From CAYHCE01 sp964355015 (GTDB taxonomy: Bacteria > Cyanobacteriota > Cyanobacteriia > PCC-6307 > Cyanobiaceae): 64,000 nt of DNA. The stretch lies in assembly GCA_964355015.1 (NCBI GenBank), contig CAYHCE010000004.1, positions 1-64,000 on the forward strand. The letters run 5' to 3'. The first letter of the stretch is position 1; each line of letters starts with the position of its first letter. Under the pieces are notes generated by a model. It was given only the letters and a program-made list of their open reading frames with translations. It was not told where the DNA came from and made no database searches. This document shows positions 24,483 to 32,783 of the stretch, piece after piece. Position numbers and translations under genes: made by a program.

Positions 24483-25136
24483 ATGCCCCTGCACCTGCCT
24501 CCTTTCCAGCCCCTGCCACCCCCGCCCGACGACCTGGACAGCCTGCTGGAGGTGGAGGTGGTGGAGCTGCAACCCACCCAGCTCTGCGTGGGGCTGGCGG
24601 AGATCCGCCAGCGGCAGGCGGACTTCAGCGGCGAGAGCCCCAAGGAGCGGCGGCGCTATCTGCGCGGCAAGCCGATCCCCCTGGTGCGCAGCGGCAACGG
24701 CGCCCTCTGGATGGTGGACCGACACCACCGGCTGCGCGCCCTGCTGGAGATCGACACAGACGCCACCGCCTTCGGCTACGTGGCGCTCGAGCTCGAGACG
24801 GCCGAGCGCCCGGCGGTGCTGGCGGAGCTGCTGCACCGCGGCTGGCTCTATCTGCACGACGGCCGCGGCCTGGGCCCCTGGCCAGCCGAGCGCCTCCCCA
24901 CCGACCTGCTCGGCCTGGAGGACGACCCCTACCGCAGCCTGGTCTGGAAGCTGAAGCAGGAGAAGGTGATCGAGCCGGAGCCGCTGATCCCCTTCCATGA
25001 GTTCCGCTGGGGCGCCTGGCTGCGCAGCCGCACCCTGCCGCCGTTCAGCTCCCTGCGCCTGGAGCCGGCCCTGCCGGCCGCCCGCACCCTGGCCCGTTCC
25101 CAGGCCGCCTCACGGCTGGCGGGCTGGAAGGGCTGA
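24483..25136 (+). CDS. ParB-like (ParBc_2) protein
   Basis: A 217-aa protein from the ATG at 24483. Features are LQPTQLCVGLAEIRQRQADF, GKPIPLVRSGNGALWMVDRHHRLRALLE, and FHEFRWGAWLRSRTLPP near the C-terminus. The DRHHRLRAL block is typical of the ParB-like family PF08857, putative nucleases or CTP-switch relatives unrelated to true chromosome-partition operons. It follows the Nif11-like gene by 7 bp, so they are probably co-transcribed. No parA is present. Confidence 0.75.
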   Translation: MPLHLPPFQPLPPPPDDLDSLLEVEVVELQPTQLCVGLAEIRQRQADFSGESPKERRRYLRGKPIPLVRSGNGALWMVDRHHRLRALLEIDTDATAFGYVALELETAERPAVLAELLHRGWLYLHDGRGLGPWPAERLPTDLLGLEDDPYRSLVWKLKQEKVIEPEPLIPFHEFRWGAWLRSRTLPPFSSLRLEPALPAARTLARSQAASRLAGWKG

Positions 25137-25365
25137 ACCCAGCCTGGCCAGGCTGAATTTCTTAGTCACAGGCAGGAAAAGTGGCGCGGCAGGTGATCCT
25201 GAATCAGGATCATTGGCTCTTGATCTTCAGGCGCAACCAGTACTGGAGTACGATTTCCAACAACAAACCCCCCTTAGTGGGGACCTCTGGTATCCCCGCT
25301 TCGATCAGCTCCAAGCGGACCATTCGGTCGCCTCCTCTGAGCTCGATACAAGGAGTGCTTCACGA

Positions 25366-26484
25366 ATGCCGCAGCTTCTCGAAGGCCTTGGCCTGCCGCC
25401 GATTCCCACGGCGATCGTCTACTGCGAAGGCCACTTCGGCCGGATCGACGGCAAGACCGCCAATGGCCTGGTCCGTCATTCCGAGCGTTATCGGATCGTG
25501 GCGGTGATCGACAGCCTCACCGCCGGCCAGGACAGCGGCACCGTGCTCGATGGCGTGCCCAGCGGCATACCGATCTGCGCGGATCTGGCGGCGGCGATGG
25601 CCCTGCCCGGCGCGAACCCCGACCTGCTGATCTTCGGGATGGCCCCGGCCAGCGGCCGGCTCGCGCCGGCGGAACGAGGAGTGATGCTCGAGGCGATCGA
25701 TGCCGGGCTTCACCTGATCAACGGGCTGCACGAATTCCTCAACGACGATGCGGAGTTCGCGGCGGCGGCGGCCCGTCGGCAGGTGAAGATCGTCGATGTG
25801 CGCCGCCCACCGGCCCAAGGGGATCTGCGCCTGTTCAGCGGACGCATCGCCTCGGTGTCGTGCCGCCGGATCGCCGTGCTGGGAACCGATGGCGCGATCG
25901 GCAAGCGCACCACCGCCGTGATCCTCACGCGCACCCTCAACGAGCGCGGCATCAGGGCGGTGATGGTGGGGACGGGGCAGACCGGGCTCATCCAGGGCGC
26001 CCGTCACGGGATCGCCCTCGACGCCATTCCCTGCCAGTTCTGCTCGGGCGAGGTGGAGGCCGCGGTGGTGGAAGCGTTCGAAGCGGAGCGCCCCGATGTG
26101 ATCGTGATCGAAGGTCAGGGAGCCCTGAGCCATCCCGCCTATCTCAGCTCGGCTTACATCCTGCGGGGTTCGCAACCCCAGGCCGTGCTTCTCCAGCATG
26201 CGCCGATGCGGCAGCGCCTCAGCGACTTCAGCGAGATCCCGATGCCGACGCCGGCCAGCGAAATTCAGCTGATCGAAACCTTCTCCCCCACGAAGGTGAT
26301 CGGCCTGTGCCTCAACCATGAGTCGATGAGCGAGGCCGAAGTGACGGCCGCGATCGCGCTCTACGAGATCGAACTGGGCATCCCCGCCACCGATGCCCTC
26401 ACCCGCTCGCCGGAGCGGCTGGTGGAGATGGTGTTCCGGGCCTTCCCCGAGCTGCAGCCGGAGCTCGCCGCCGTCGCGCCTTGA
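25366..26484 (+). CDS. DUF1611 (DgcN-like) P-loop protein
   Basis: A 372-aa protein of the DUF1611 family. The N-terminal Rossmann-like domain begins IPTAIVYCEGHFGRIDGKTANGLVRHSERYR, and the C-terminal P-loop GTDGAIGKRTT is at 173-183. VMVGTGQTGLIQG and EGQGALSHPAY follow. A family member, DgcN, was reported to act in bacterial D-glutamate metabolism as an N-acetyltransferase. A good AAGGAG ribosome site precedes the ATG. The stop overlaps the racemase start (TTGA), so the two act together. Confidence 0.88.
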   Translation: MPQLLEGLGLPPIPTAIVYCEGHFGRIDGKTANGLVRHSERYRIVAVIDSLTAGQDSGTVLDGVPSGIPICADLAAAMALPGANPDLLIFGMAPASGRLAPAERGVMLEAIDAGLHLINGLHEFLNDDAEFAAAAARRQVKIVDVRRPPAQGDLRLFSGRIASVSCRRIAVLGTDGAIGKRTTAVILTRTLNERGIRAVMVGTGQTGLIQGARHGIALDAIPCQFCSGEVEAAVVEAFEAERPDVIVIEGQGALSHPAYLSSAYILRGSQPQAVLLQHAPMRQRLSDFSEIPMPTPASEIQLIETFSPTKVIGLCLNHESMSEAEVTAAIALYEIELGIPATDALTRSPERLVEMVFRAFPELQPELAAVAP

Positions 26485-27542
26485 CGGCACCACGGCTGGA
26501 GATCCGCCTCGACAGGATTGCCCACAACGCCCGCAGCCTGGTGGAACGCCTCGCCGCCCGGGGCGTCTCGATCACGGCGGTGACCAAGGCGACCCTGGGG
26601 TCGCCGGCGATCGCCGCCGTGCTGGCCGCCGCCGGGGTCGGCGGCATCGGTGAACCCCGCATCGAGACGATCGAATCGCTGCGGCGCGCCGGCGTGCGCC
26701 TGCCGCTGACCCTGATCCGCTCGCCGATGCCGAGCCAGGCGGAGCGGGTGGTGGCCCAGGCCGACGTGAGCCTCAACAGCGAACCGGCTGTGCTGGCCAT
26801 GCTGTCGGCGGCCGCGGTCAGCCAGGGCCGCCGCCATGGGGTGGTGCTGATGGTGGAGCTGGGCGATCTGCGCGAGGGGATCCTGCCGGACAGGCTCCCA
26901 GCCATCGCCCGGGAACTGCTGCTGCTGCCCGGGCTGGATCTGGTGGGCATCGGCGCCAACCTGGCCTGTCAGAACGGAGTGGCCCCTTCGGAGACGTCGA
27001 TGGCGGAGCTCTCCGGGCTGGCGACGCAGCTGGAGGTCGCCTTCGGGATCACGCTGCCGCTGGTGTCGGGGGGAAACTCCGCCAATCTCCCCTGGCTGCT
27101 GGCGGGGGGAACGGTGGGTCGGATCAACAACCTGCGCCTGGGGGAAGCCATCCTGCTCGGACGCGAACCCCTGAACCGCCAGCCGATCGAGGGCCTCCAT
27201 ACCGATGCCTTCCGCCTGGTGGCGGAGGTGATCGAGTCGAACCGCAAGCCCACCCTTCCCTGGGGTTCATGCCTGCAGGGAGCCTTCGGTCCGGCGGCGG
27301 CCCGGGTCGATCGGGGCGAGCGCTGGCGGGCGCTGCTGGCCCTCGGGCTGCAGGATGTGGACGCCGCCGGGCTGACGCTCCCCGACGGCATGGAACTGCT
27401 CGGCACCAGCAGCGATCATCTGGTGCTGGACACCGGCGCGGTGGCCGTGCCGGTGGGAACGGAACTGCGCTTCGCCCTGAACTACAGCGCCCTGCTGCGG
27501 GCGATGACCTCCCCCTTCGTGGCCCGCGAGCTGCTCACTTGA
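26481..27542 (+). CDS. alanine/ornithine-racemase-like PLP enzyme
   Basis: A 353-aa fold-type III PLP protein beginning PRLEIRLDRIAHNARSLVERLA, with the PLP lysine at about residue 36 in TAVTKATLG. GIGEPRIETI, ELGDLREGI, VSGGNSANLPWL and the C-terminal RFALNYSALLRAM follow. It resembles the alanine/ornithine racemase family rather than Alr. TTG 26481 overlaps the DUF1611 stop. The substrate is not known; glutamate, ornithine or lysine are options. Together with DUF1611 it suggests D-amino-acid formation or salvage. Confidence 0.85.
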   Translation: MTAPRLEIRLDRIAHNARSLVERLAARGVSITAVTKATLGSPAIAAVLAAAGVGGIGEPRIETIESLRRAGVRLPLTLIRSPMPSQAERVVAQADVSLNSEPAVLAMLSAAAVSQGRRHGVVLMVELGDLREGILPDRLPAIARELLLLPGLDLVGIGANLACQNGVAPSETSMAELSGLATQLEVAFGITLPLVSGGNSANLPWLLAGGTVGRINNLRLGEAILLGREPLNRQPIEGLHTDAFRLVAEVIESNRKPTLPWGSCLQGAFGPAAARVDRGERWRALLALGLQDVDAAGLTLPDGMELLGTSSDHLVLDTGAVAVPVGTELRFALNYSALLRAMTSPFVARELLT

Positions 27543-27778
27543 CTGTCGGCCAGGTGATGGCGCAGGCGATGCAGCCGGCGGTCGGTGCGCTCGTGCTGCA
27601 CCATCCAGAGGCAGGGGCAGAGGAGCAGCGACAGTCCCAGGGTGAGGGGCACAAGCGCCACCGCCAGCCCGATACAGAGCTCTTCAGGCGCATAGGCAAT
27701 CCTTTCCGATTCAGCCAGGAGTCCGCAGCTGTGGGCCGCGGCGATGAGTTGTCTTTCTTCGGTCGTCAGTCCAGCCAT
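27482..27778 (-). CDS. small hypothetical membrane protein
   Basis: A 98-aa protein: hydrophilic helix MAGLTTEERQLIAAAHSCGLL, one long or two short membrane segments (about 34-60, GLAVALVPLTLGLSLLLCPCLW), then a basic tail with HRLRHHLADS. Its 3' end overlaps the racemase 3' end by 61 bp on the opposite strand. The family is not recognised. The coding look and clean start support it moderately. Confidence 0.5.
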   Translation of the reverse strand: MAGLTTEERQLIAAAHSCGLLAESERIAYAPEELCIGLAVALVPLTLGLSLLLCPCLWMVQHERTDRRLHRLRHHLADSQVSSSRATKGEVIARSRAL

Positions 27779-27829
27779 GATGCCGATACCGAGAGAACGC
27801 AGTCCTAAGCGAAAGGAATGATCAAAGGG

Positions 27830-28099
27830 TTAAGACTGAGGCGCTGGAGTCATCGGAGCGACCGGACGGTTGTGGTGGAGAACACCTGGATCTTTCTGCC
27901 AGCGCTTGCGGCGGATCGGCTGTTGCTCCTGCCGGTGCTCCGCGCCGGCCCGCTCCAGATCCAGCCGCGTGATCCGATAGCCCAGGCAGCGGGCCACGAG
28001 CACCAGATCCTGTGGCGAGTGGCAGCGCCTCAGCAGGCCGCGCAACGCGGCATCCCTCTCGGCGTCGAACACCAGGCGTTCGAGATCGCTCCGGCCCAT
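27830..28099 (-). CDS. Nif11-like small protein, second copy
   Basis: An 89-aa protein, MGRSDLERLVFDAERDAALR then GLLRRCHSPQDLVLVARCLG YRITRLDLERA, with a basic Q/R/K-rich C-terminal tail. The spacing of hydrophobic residues and 'S-P-x-D-L-V-x-V-A-x-x-x-G-Y' matches a Nif11 domain. With the gene at 24224 it brackets the ParB-like/DUF1611/racemase genes. No leader cleavage site or lanthipeptide-like core is visible. Confidence 0.6.
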   Translation of the reverse strand: MGRSDLERLVFDAERDAALRGLLRRCHSPQDLVLVARCLGYRITRLDLERAGAEHRQEQQPIRRKRWQKDPGVLHHNRPVAPMTPAPQS

Positions 28100-28118
28100 G
28101 CGATTCCTTCCGGGCGTG

Positions 28119-28313
28119 TCAGCCTGCCCGCAGCGCCTCGGCAACGCCAGAGGGCCCATCACCCGGCGGGGTTCCCTGCGACACCGGAGCGCAGCGATCG
28201 GCGACGACGCCTGGATCCAGTGTGGCGAGATACCGCTTGCGCTGTCCGGAAGCCCAGGGCTCATCGAGAACCAGCCTGGGGAGAAGGGAGGGACTGGGCC
28301 GTTGGTTGTCCAT
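28119..28313 (-). CDS. weak hypothetical ORF upstream of the Nif11-like gene
   Basis: A 64-aa frame, MDNQRPSPSLLPRLVLDEPW then ASGQRKRYLATLDPGVVADR, ends 19 bp before the Nif11-like start on the same strand. Codon usage looks like its neighbours, but no family is recognised. It is the only candidate gene in the 333-bp stretch between 28100 and 28432, which otherwise holds the TetR operator at its right end. Confidence 0.3.
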   Translation of the reverse strand: MDNQRPSPSLLPRLVLDEPWASGQRKRYLATLDPGVVADRCAPVSQGTPPGDGPSGVAEALRAG

Positions 28314-28405
28314 GCGGCAACGCTATGCAGGTCCTGGCGACACCTCGGTGCGCTGCATGGCCAGCCAACGTGCCGTGGAAGCCCGGATCCAGCGGCGCCT
28401 CATAA

Positions 28406-28423
28406 AGTGAGTTATCACTCACT
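28406..28423. promoter_or_regulatory. TetR operator upstream of tetR-type regulator
   Basis: A perfect 7-bp inverted repeat, AGTGAGT-TATC-ACTCACT, ends 10 bp before the TetR GTG start. Such a site suits autorepression. A related sequence with an identical left arm and the same 7-4-7 spacing lies upstream of the efflux operon (31765-31782). Confidence 0.75.
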
Positions 28424-28432
28424 GCAGCGCTC

Positions 28433-29035
28433 GTGCCCAGGGCCGCCTCCACACCCGCCCCCCAGCGTCGCGCCGATGCGGTCAGAGCCCTGCTCGATCT
28501 GGCCTGCGACACGGCCCCCGATCGGATCAGCACCGCGGCCATCGCCGAGCGCATGGGGGTCAGCCACGCCGCCCTGTTCCGCCACTTTCCCAACCGCGAC
28601 GCCCTCTGGGCCGAGGCCGTGCACTGGGCCACCGGCGAGCTCGGAACCCGGTTCGACGCCATCTCCCACCGCGCGGAGACCGAGCCGATGGTGGAGCTGC
28701 CAGCGCTGCTGCAGGCCCACGTGGAGTTTCTGCAGGCCCATCCCGGCTTGCTGCGCATGCTGTTCGCCGAGTTGCAGAGGCCCGGCAGCAGCCCGGCACG
28801 GGAGGAGGGGAAGGCCTTCATGAACCGGTTCCGTGACCGCCTCGCCGGACTGATCACCCGGGCCCAGAGCCAGGAGGCACTCGATCCCTGCCTCGACCCC
28901 GCCGAACTGGCCGGGCTGCTGGTGGCGATCAATCAGGGCTTGATGCTGCAGGGGCTGGTGCAGGGCAACCTCGACTCCCTGCCCGAGCGCTCCCGGCAGG
29001 CCATCGCGCTCCTGCTCAGGGGGCTGCGCCGTTGA
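28433..29035 (+). CDS. TetR family regulator of efflux
   Basis: A 200-aa protein with N-terminal helix-turn-helix RISTAAIAERMGVSHAALFRHFPNRDALWAEAV (about 31-63) and an all-helical ligand domain. It starts at GTG 28433 just after a palindromic operator. The 3' end overlaps the emrB-like 3' end by 20 bp in convergent orientation. Shared operator half-sites with the efflux operon support local control of those pumps. The inducer is unknown. Confidence 0.87.
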   Translation: MPRAASTPAPQRRADAVRALLDLACDTAPDRISTAAIAERMGVSHAALFRHFPNRDALWAEAVHWATGELGTRFDAISHRAETEPMVELPALLQAHVEFLQAHPGLLRMLFAELQRPGSSPAREEGKAFMNRFRDRLAGLITRAQSQEALDPCLDPAELAGLLVAINQGLMLQGLVQGNLDSLPERSRQAIALLLRGLRR

Positions 29036-30590
29036 GGCTCTCCTGGGGCTTCCCCAGCAGGAACACCAGGGGAATCGCCAGCAGGAACACCAGCCCCACC
29101 AGGCGGAACACATCGCCGTAGGCCAGCAGGGCCGCCTGCTGATCGACCTGGAGGCTCAGCAGCTGCAGGGCCTGATCCTCCAGCCGGCCCGGTCCAGGGG
29201 CGCCGAAGCGGATCAGCGTCTGCAGCTGCAGCAGCCGCTGCTGCAGCAGGGGACTGGTGCTGGTAAGGGTCTCCAGCAGCCGGACCCTGTGCACGGCCGT
29301 CTGGTGATCCAGCACCACGGTGAGGATGGCGATCCCGAACGTGCCGCCCAGCTGCCGCGTGAGGTTGTAGAAGCCGCTGCCCGCTCCCACCTCCTCGCGG
29401 GGCAGCGGCCCGAGGGTGGCCAGGCTCAGGGGCAGGAACATCATCACGGTGGTCACGCCGCGCCAGATCAGGGGCCAGAACAGCGACGGCTCGCCCGTAT
29501 CGGGGCTGATCGAAGCCAGCTGCAGCAGGGTGAGCACCATCAGCAGGGCGCCGGCCGCGATCAGGAAGCGGGGATCCCAGCGGCTCGACAGCTTTCCCAG
29601 CAGGGCCATCGTGGCGGCCGAGGCCAGGGCTCCCGGCAGCATCAGCAGCCCCGTCTGGGTGGCGGTGTAGTGCAGCATCGACTGGGCAAAGATCGGCACG
29701 ATGAACACCGTTCCGTACAGCCCCATCCCCAGCACGAGGGAGAAGATGCTGCCCGCCGCCAGGGAGCGGTGCCGCAGCACCCGCAGATCCACTGCGGGGC
29801 GCCGCCGCCTCAGTTCCCAGACGATGAACGCAGGCAGGCTGATGGCCGCGAGCAGCGCCAGCCGGCGGATGCCGTCGTTCTCGAACCAGTCGTACTGATG
29901 GCCCTGCTCCAGCACCAGCTGGAGGCTGCCGAGGCTCAGCGCCAGCAACAGGATGCCGGTCCAGTCGATGCCGCCGCCCCGCATCTGGTCCTCGGCCCGG
30001 TCCGGAGCCATGCAGGCCAGTGCCATCAGCACCGCCAGGAGGCCGAACGGCACGTTGATGAAGAAGATCCAGCGCCAGCCCAGGGTGTCGGTGAGCCAGC
30101 CGCCCAGGGTCGGACCCAGGGCCGGACCGGAGAGAACGACGACCCCGAAGACCGCCTGAGCGGTGCCCTGCATCGAGGCGGGCACGGTCTGGAACATGAT
30201 CGCCTGGGCTTTCGGCAGCAGCCCGCCTCCCAGCAGTCCCTGCAGGATCCGGCCCAGCACCAGCAACGGCAGGGTCGGCGCCAGTCCGCACAACACCGAC
30301 GCGCCGGTGAAGCCCACCAGGCAGAAGATGAAGTAGCTGCGCTGGCCGAACACCTGGCTGAGCCAGGCGCTCAGGGGGATCATCACCACGCTGGCCATGG
30401 CATAGCCGGTGACCACCCAGCCCACCTCGGCCAGGGTGGCGCCGAGGTTCCCCTGAATGGGGATGAGGGCCACGTTGGTGATGCTGGTATCAAGGATCTC
30501 GAGCAGAGCACCCAGCGAGGTGGTGATCACGATCGCCCACTGGCGAGCGCTCAGGCGCTCGGGCGCCGCTGTCAGCGCCCCGCTGCCCAT
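29016..30590 (-). CDS. EmrB/QacA-type (DHA2) multidrug MFS transporter
   Basis: A 524-aa drug:proton antiporter with about 14 hydrophobic segments. It has DHA2 motifs LDTSITNVALIPIQGNLGA in TM1, WVVTGYAMASVVMIPLSAWL, GRILQGLLGG and the motif-C-like GPALGPTLGGWLTDTLGWRWIFFINVP. Its ATG at 30590 overlaps the stop of the EmrA-type gene (TGATG), so pump and adaptor are translated together. The tetR gene and operators at both ends suggest inducible expression. An outer-membrane channel is not in this window. Confidence 0.92.
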   Translation of the reverse strand: MGSGALTAAPERLSARQWAIVITTSLGALLEILDTSITNVALIPIQGNLGATLAEVGWVVTGYAMASVVMIPLSAWLSQVFGQRSYFIFCLVGFTGASVLCGLAPTLPLLVLGRILQGLLGGGLLPKAQAIMFQTVPASMQGTAQAVFGVVVLSGPALGPTLGGWLTDTLGWRWIFFINVPFGLLAVLMALACMAPDRAEDQMRGGGIDWTGILLLALSLGSLQLVLEQGHQYDWFENDGIRRLALLAAISLPAFIVWELRRRRPAVDLRVLRHRSLAAGSIFSLVLGMGLYGTVFIVPIFAQSMLHYTATQTGLLMLPGALASAATMALLGKLSSRWDPRFLIAAGALLMVLTLLQLASISPDTGEPSLFWPLIWRGVTTVMMFLPLSLATLGPLPREEVGAGSGFYNLTRQLGGTFGIAILTVVLDHQTAVHRVRLLETLTSTSPLLQQRLLQLQTLIRFGAPGPGRLEDQALQLLSLQVDQQAALLAYGDVFRLVGLVFLLAIPLVFLLGKPQESLNGAAP

Positions 30591-31760
30591 CAGCGCCGCA
30601 CCCTGACACTGGCGGAGAGGCCCGGCATCAGCCTGCGGGCCAGATCCGGTTCGATGCGGCTGCCGGCGCTGCCCTCGTCGAGGGAAAGGCGGGCGGCGAC
30701 CCGTTGCACCACCTTGGTGAAGTTGCCGGTGGCATTGTCGGGCGGCAGCAGGGCGAAGCGGGAACCGGAGGCCGGAGCGATGCCGATCACCCTGCCGTGA
30801 AACACCCGGCCCGGGAAGGCGTCGATCCGCACCTCGGCGGGCTGACCGGGCCGCAGCGCATCCAGCTGGGTCTCCTTGAAGTTCGCCTCCACCCACAGGC
30901 CGGGGTCGACCAGGGTCATCAGCGGCTGTCCGGGCTGCACCTGCCGGCCGGGCTCGGCCGAGCGGGCGCCGATCCGGCCGTCGCTGGGCGCCACGATGGC
31001 TGCGTAGGAGAGCTGCAGGCGGGCGGCGGCGACGGCGGCTTCCGCCTGCTGAATGCGGGCCTGTGCGGCGGCGGCCTTCTGCCGGTCCACACCGACCTGC
31101 TGCCGGCTGGCCTGGGCCTGCTGACGCAGGGCCTGGCTGTGGGTGAGCTGGCTCCGGGCCAGCTGGTAACTGGCGCGGGCCCGGTCGTAGTCCTGGGCGG
31201 AGACGCCACCCTGCCTGAACAGAAAGGCGATCCGGCGCAGATCGGCGGCGGTGCGCGCCAGTTCCGCGGCGGCACTCTCCTGATCGGCCGCGGCCAGGCT
31301 GCCGGCCGCCCCGGCCCCGCTGAGGCTGGCGCGGGCCTGGGATCCGAGGGCTTCGGCCTGACTGCGGGCTTCGGCCAGATCCGCTTCGGCGCGGCGAAGC
31401 TGGGCCCGGGCATCGCGGTCATCGAGGGCCACGAGCAGATCACCCTTGCGCACCTGCTGGTCGTCCTGCACGGCCACGCGGGTGATGGTGCCGGGAACGC
31501 GGCTGGAGATGTCGGTCAGATGGGCCTGGAGCTGGGCGTTGTCGGTCTCCTCGACACCCCAGTGCTGCGCCACCCAGCCGCCCGTGCCGACCAGAGTCGC
31601 TGCCGCGAGCGCCGAGAGGACCCAGAAGCGAGGGGAGCGGTGACCGGCAGCGGCCCTCGCCGCCGGGGGGGGCCGCGAGCGGCTCGGCCTCTGGCTCCAG
31701 GGCGCGCAGAGCGACCAGGGCAGGGGCGGCGTGATTGGCGGTGGCGGGTGCCTGCCCCAT
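30590..31760 (-). CDS. EmrA/HlyD membrane-fusion protein with a frameshift
   Basis: Periplasmic adaptor for the adjacent MFS pump. From GTG 31573 the open frame (327 aa) has the barrel-sandwich halves SSRVPGTITRVAVQDDQQVRKGDLLVALDD and SYAAIVAPSDGRIGARSAEPGRQVQPGQPL, with a coiled-coil hairpin between. It lacks a membrane anchor. The anchor (FWVLSALAAATLVGTGGWVA) is encoded directly upstream in the same frame, but its proper start, ATG 31760 (MGQAPATANHAAPALVALRA), is in another frame. An 8-C homopolymer (plus strand G8 at 31665-31672) separates the frames. Seven C's would restore one protein. Confidence 0.82.
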
Positions 31761-31764
31761 TACG

Positions 31765-31782
31765 AGTGAGTGCTTGCTCGCA
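31765..31782. promoter_or_regulatory. TetR-type operator upstream of the efflux operon
   Basis: AGTGAGT-GCTT-GCTCGCA has a left arm identical to that of the site at 28406. The right arm keeps 4 of 7 bases, and the 4-bp spacer is the same. It lies 4 bp before the ATG at 31760. It supports TetR repression of the emrA-emrB pair and also favours the 31760 start. Confidence 0.5.
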
Positions 31783-31806
31783 AATGCTATCGCCTTCCTC
31801 TCGCCT

Positions 31807-32547
31807 CTAGGCAGCGGCACCGAACAGCCGGCCCACCACGGCCGTCAGGGCCATGGCCAGGGCGCCCCAGAACACCATCCGCAGCGCTCCCTTCCTGATC
31901 GAGGCTCCACCGGCATAGGCCGACAGCCCGCCGAGCAGCATCAGGGCGAGCAGCGCCGTGATCGTCACCAGCAGCGTGACCCGCTCAGGCGGAGCCAGCA
32001 GGATGGTGGCGATCGGAACGATCGATCCGAGGGCGAAGGAAGTGGCCGAGGTCAGCGACGCCTGGATCGGACGTGCCCTCAGGGTTTCCGTGATCCCGAG
32101 TTCATCGCGGCAATGGGCCTCCAGCGCATTCACCGAGGTGAGTTGCCGCGCCACCTGGAAGGCCAGGTCCTCCTCGAGTCCGCGACCCATGTAGATCGTT
32201 GCCAGCTCGGCCAGTTCGCCCTGGGGGTCAGCCTCCAGTTCCCTTCGTTCCCGGGCGAGATCGGCCCGCTCGGTATCGAGCTGGGACTGCACCGACACGA
32301 ACTCCCCAGCCGCCATCGAGGCGGCGCCGGCCACCATGCCGGCCAGTCCCGCCAGCAGGATGCTGCCCCTGGTGGCACCCGAAGCCGCCACCCCCACCAC
32401 CAGGCTCGACACCGAGATCGTGCCGTCGTTCGCACCCAGCACCGCCGCGCGCAACCAGCCGATGCGATCGGTGTTGTGGGTTTCGGCATGAGCATGGGAC
32501 CGATGACGCCTGGAGGCGTGGCTACCGGACCGCCAGGGTCGCTCCAT
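31807..32547 (-). CDS. VIT1/CCC1 family Fe/Mn transporter
   Basis: A 246-aa protein with five membrane segments. The N-terminal part has the VIT signature RIGWLRAAVLGANDGTISVSSLVVGVAASG, and TM2 has AGMVAGAASMAAGEFVSVQSQ. The cytosolic loop (ELAELATIYMGRGLEEDLA) holds the metal-binding glutamates seen in the family. Members move iron or manganese out of the cytosol. No ferritin-like fusion is present. It sits alone between the efflux operon and a small secreted protein. Confidence 0.9.
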   Translation of the reverse strand: MERPWRSGSHASRRHRSHAHAETHNTDRIGWLRAAVLGANDGTISVSSLVVGVAASGATRGSILLAGLAGMVAGAASMAAGEFVSVQSQLDTERADLARERRELEADPQGELAELATIYMGRGLEEDLAFQVARQLTSVNALEAHCRDELGITETLRARPIQASLTSATSFALGSIVPIATILLAPPERVTLLVTITALLALMLLGGLSAYAGGASIRKGALRMVFWGALAMALTAVVGRLFGAAA

Positions 32548-32742
32548 GGCTGCAGGCCGAGGTGGCCTGGAATGTAGATCGCTCCAACGCGCCAGCAGGG
32601 ATGAGGGAGTGCTTCATCCCCCTGATCCCCGCCTGCGGACACCGGCTTGCTTGATCGGGCCGCTTGTGTGCCGGGGAGCGGAACACATCTGTTCATCCAT
32701 GGCCCCATCCAGATTCATCGTTCAGACGCATCGGCACGACAC

Positions 32743-32775
32743 CTTTGGGGTGGATCCATTGCCACCCCAAAGGAG
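32743..32775 (+). promoter_or_regulatory. hairpin overlapping the ribosome binding site
   Basis: A perfect 11-bp stem, CTTTGGGGTGG (32743-32753) and CCACCCCAAAG (32762-32772), with an 8-nt loop ends inside the Shine-Dalgarno AAAGGAG (32769-32775). The gene start ATG follows at 32784. A folded leader would mask part of the ribosome binding site, so temperature, protein or RNA control of translation is possible. It is not followed by a T-run, so a terminator is less likely. Confidence 0.6.
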
Positions 32776-32783
32776 CCCTGACC

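Noticed and set aside
25181..25507. Forward frame upstream of DUF1611
   Set aside because: It crosses the DUF1611 start in another frame, is basic and family-less, and lacks a ribosome site. The 229-bp gap 25137-25365 shows nothing else identifiable.
28312..28410. 32-aa forward frame before the TetR operator
   Set aside because: Overlaps the other candidate on the minus strand, ends in the operator and has no ribosome site or recognisable features.
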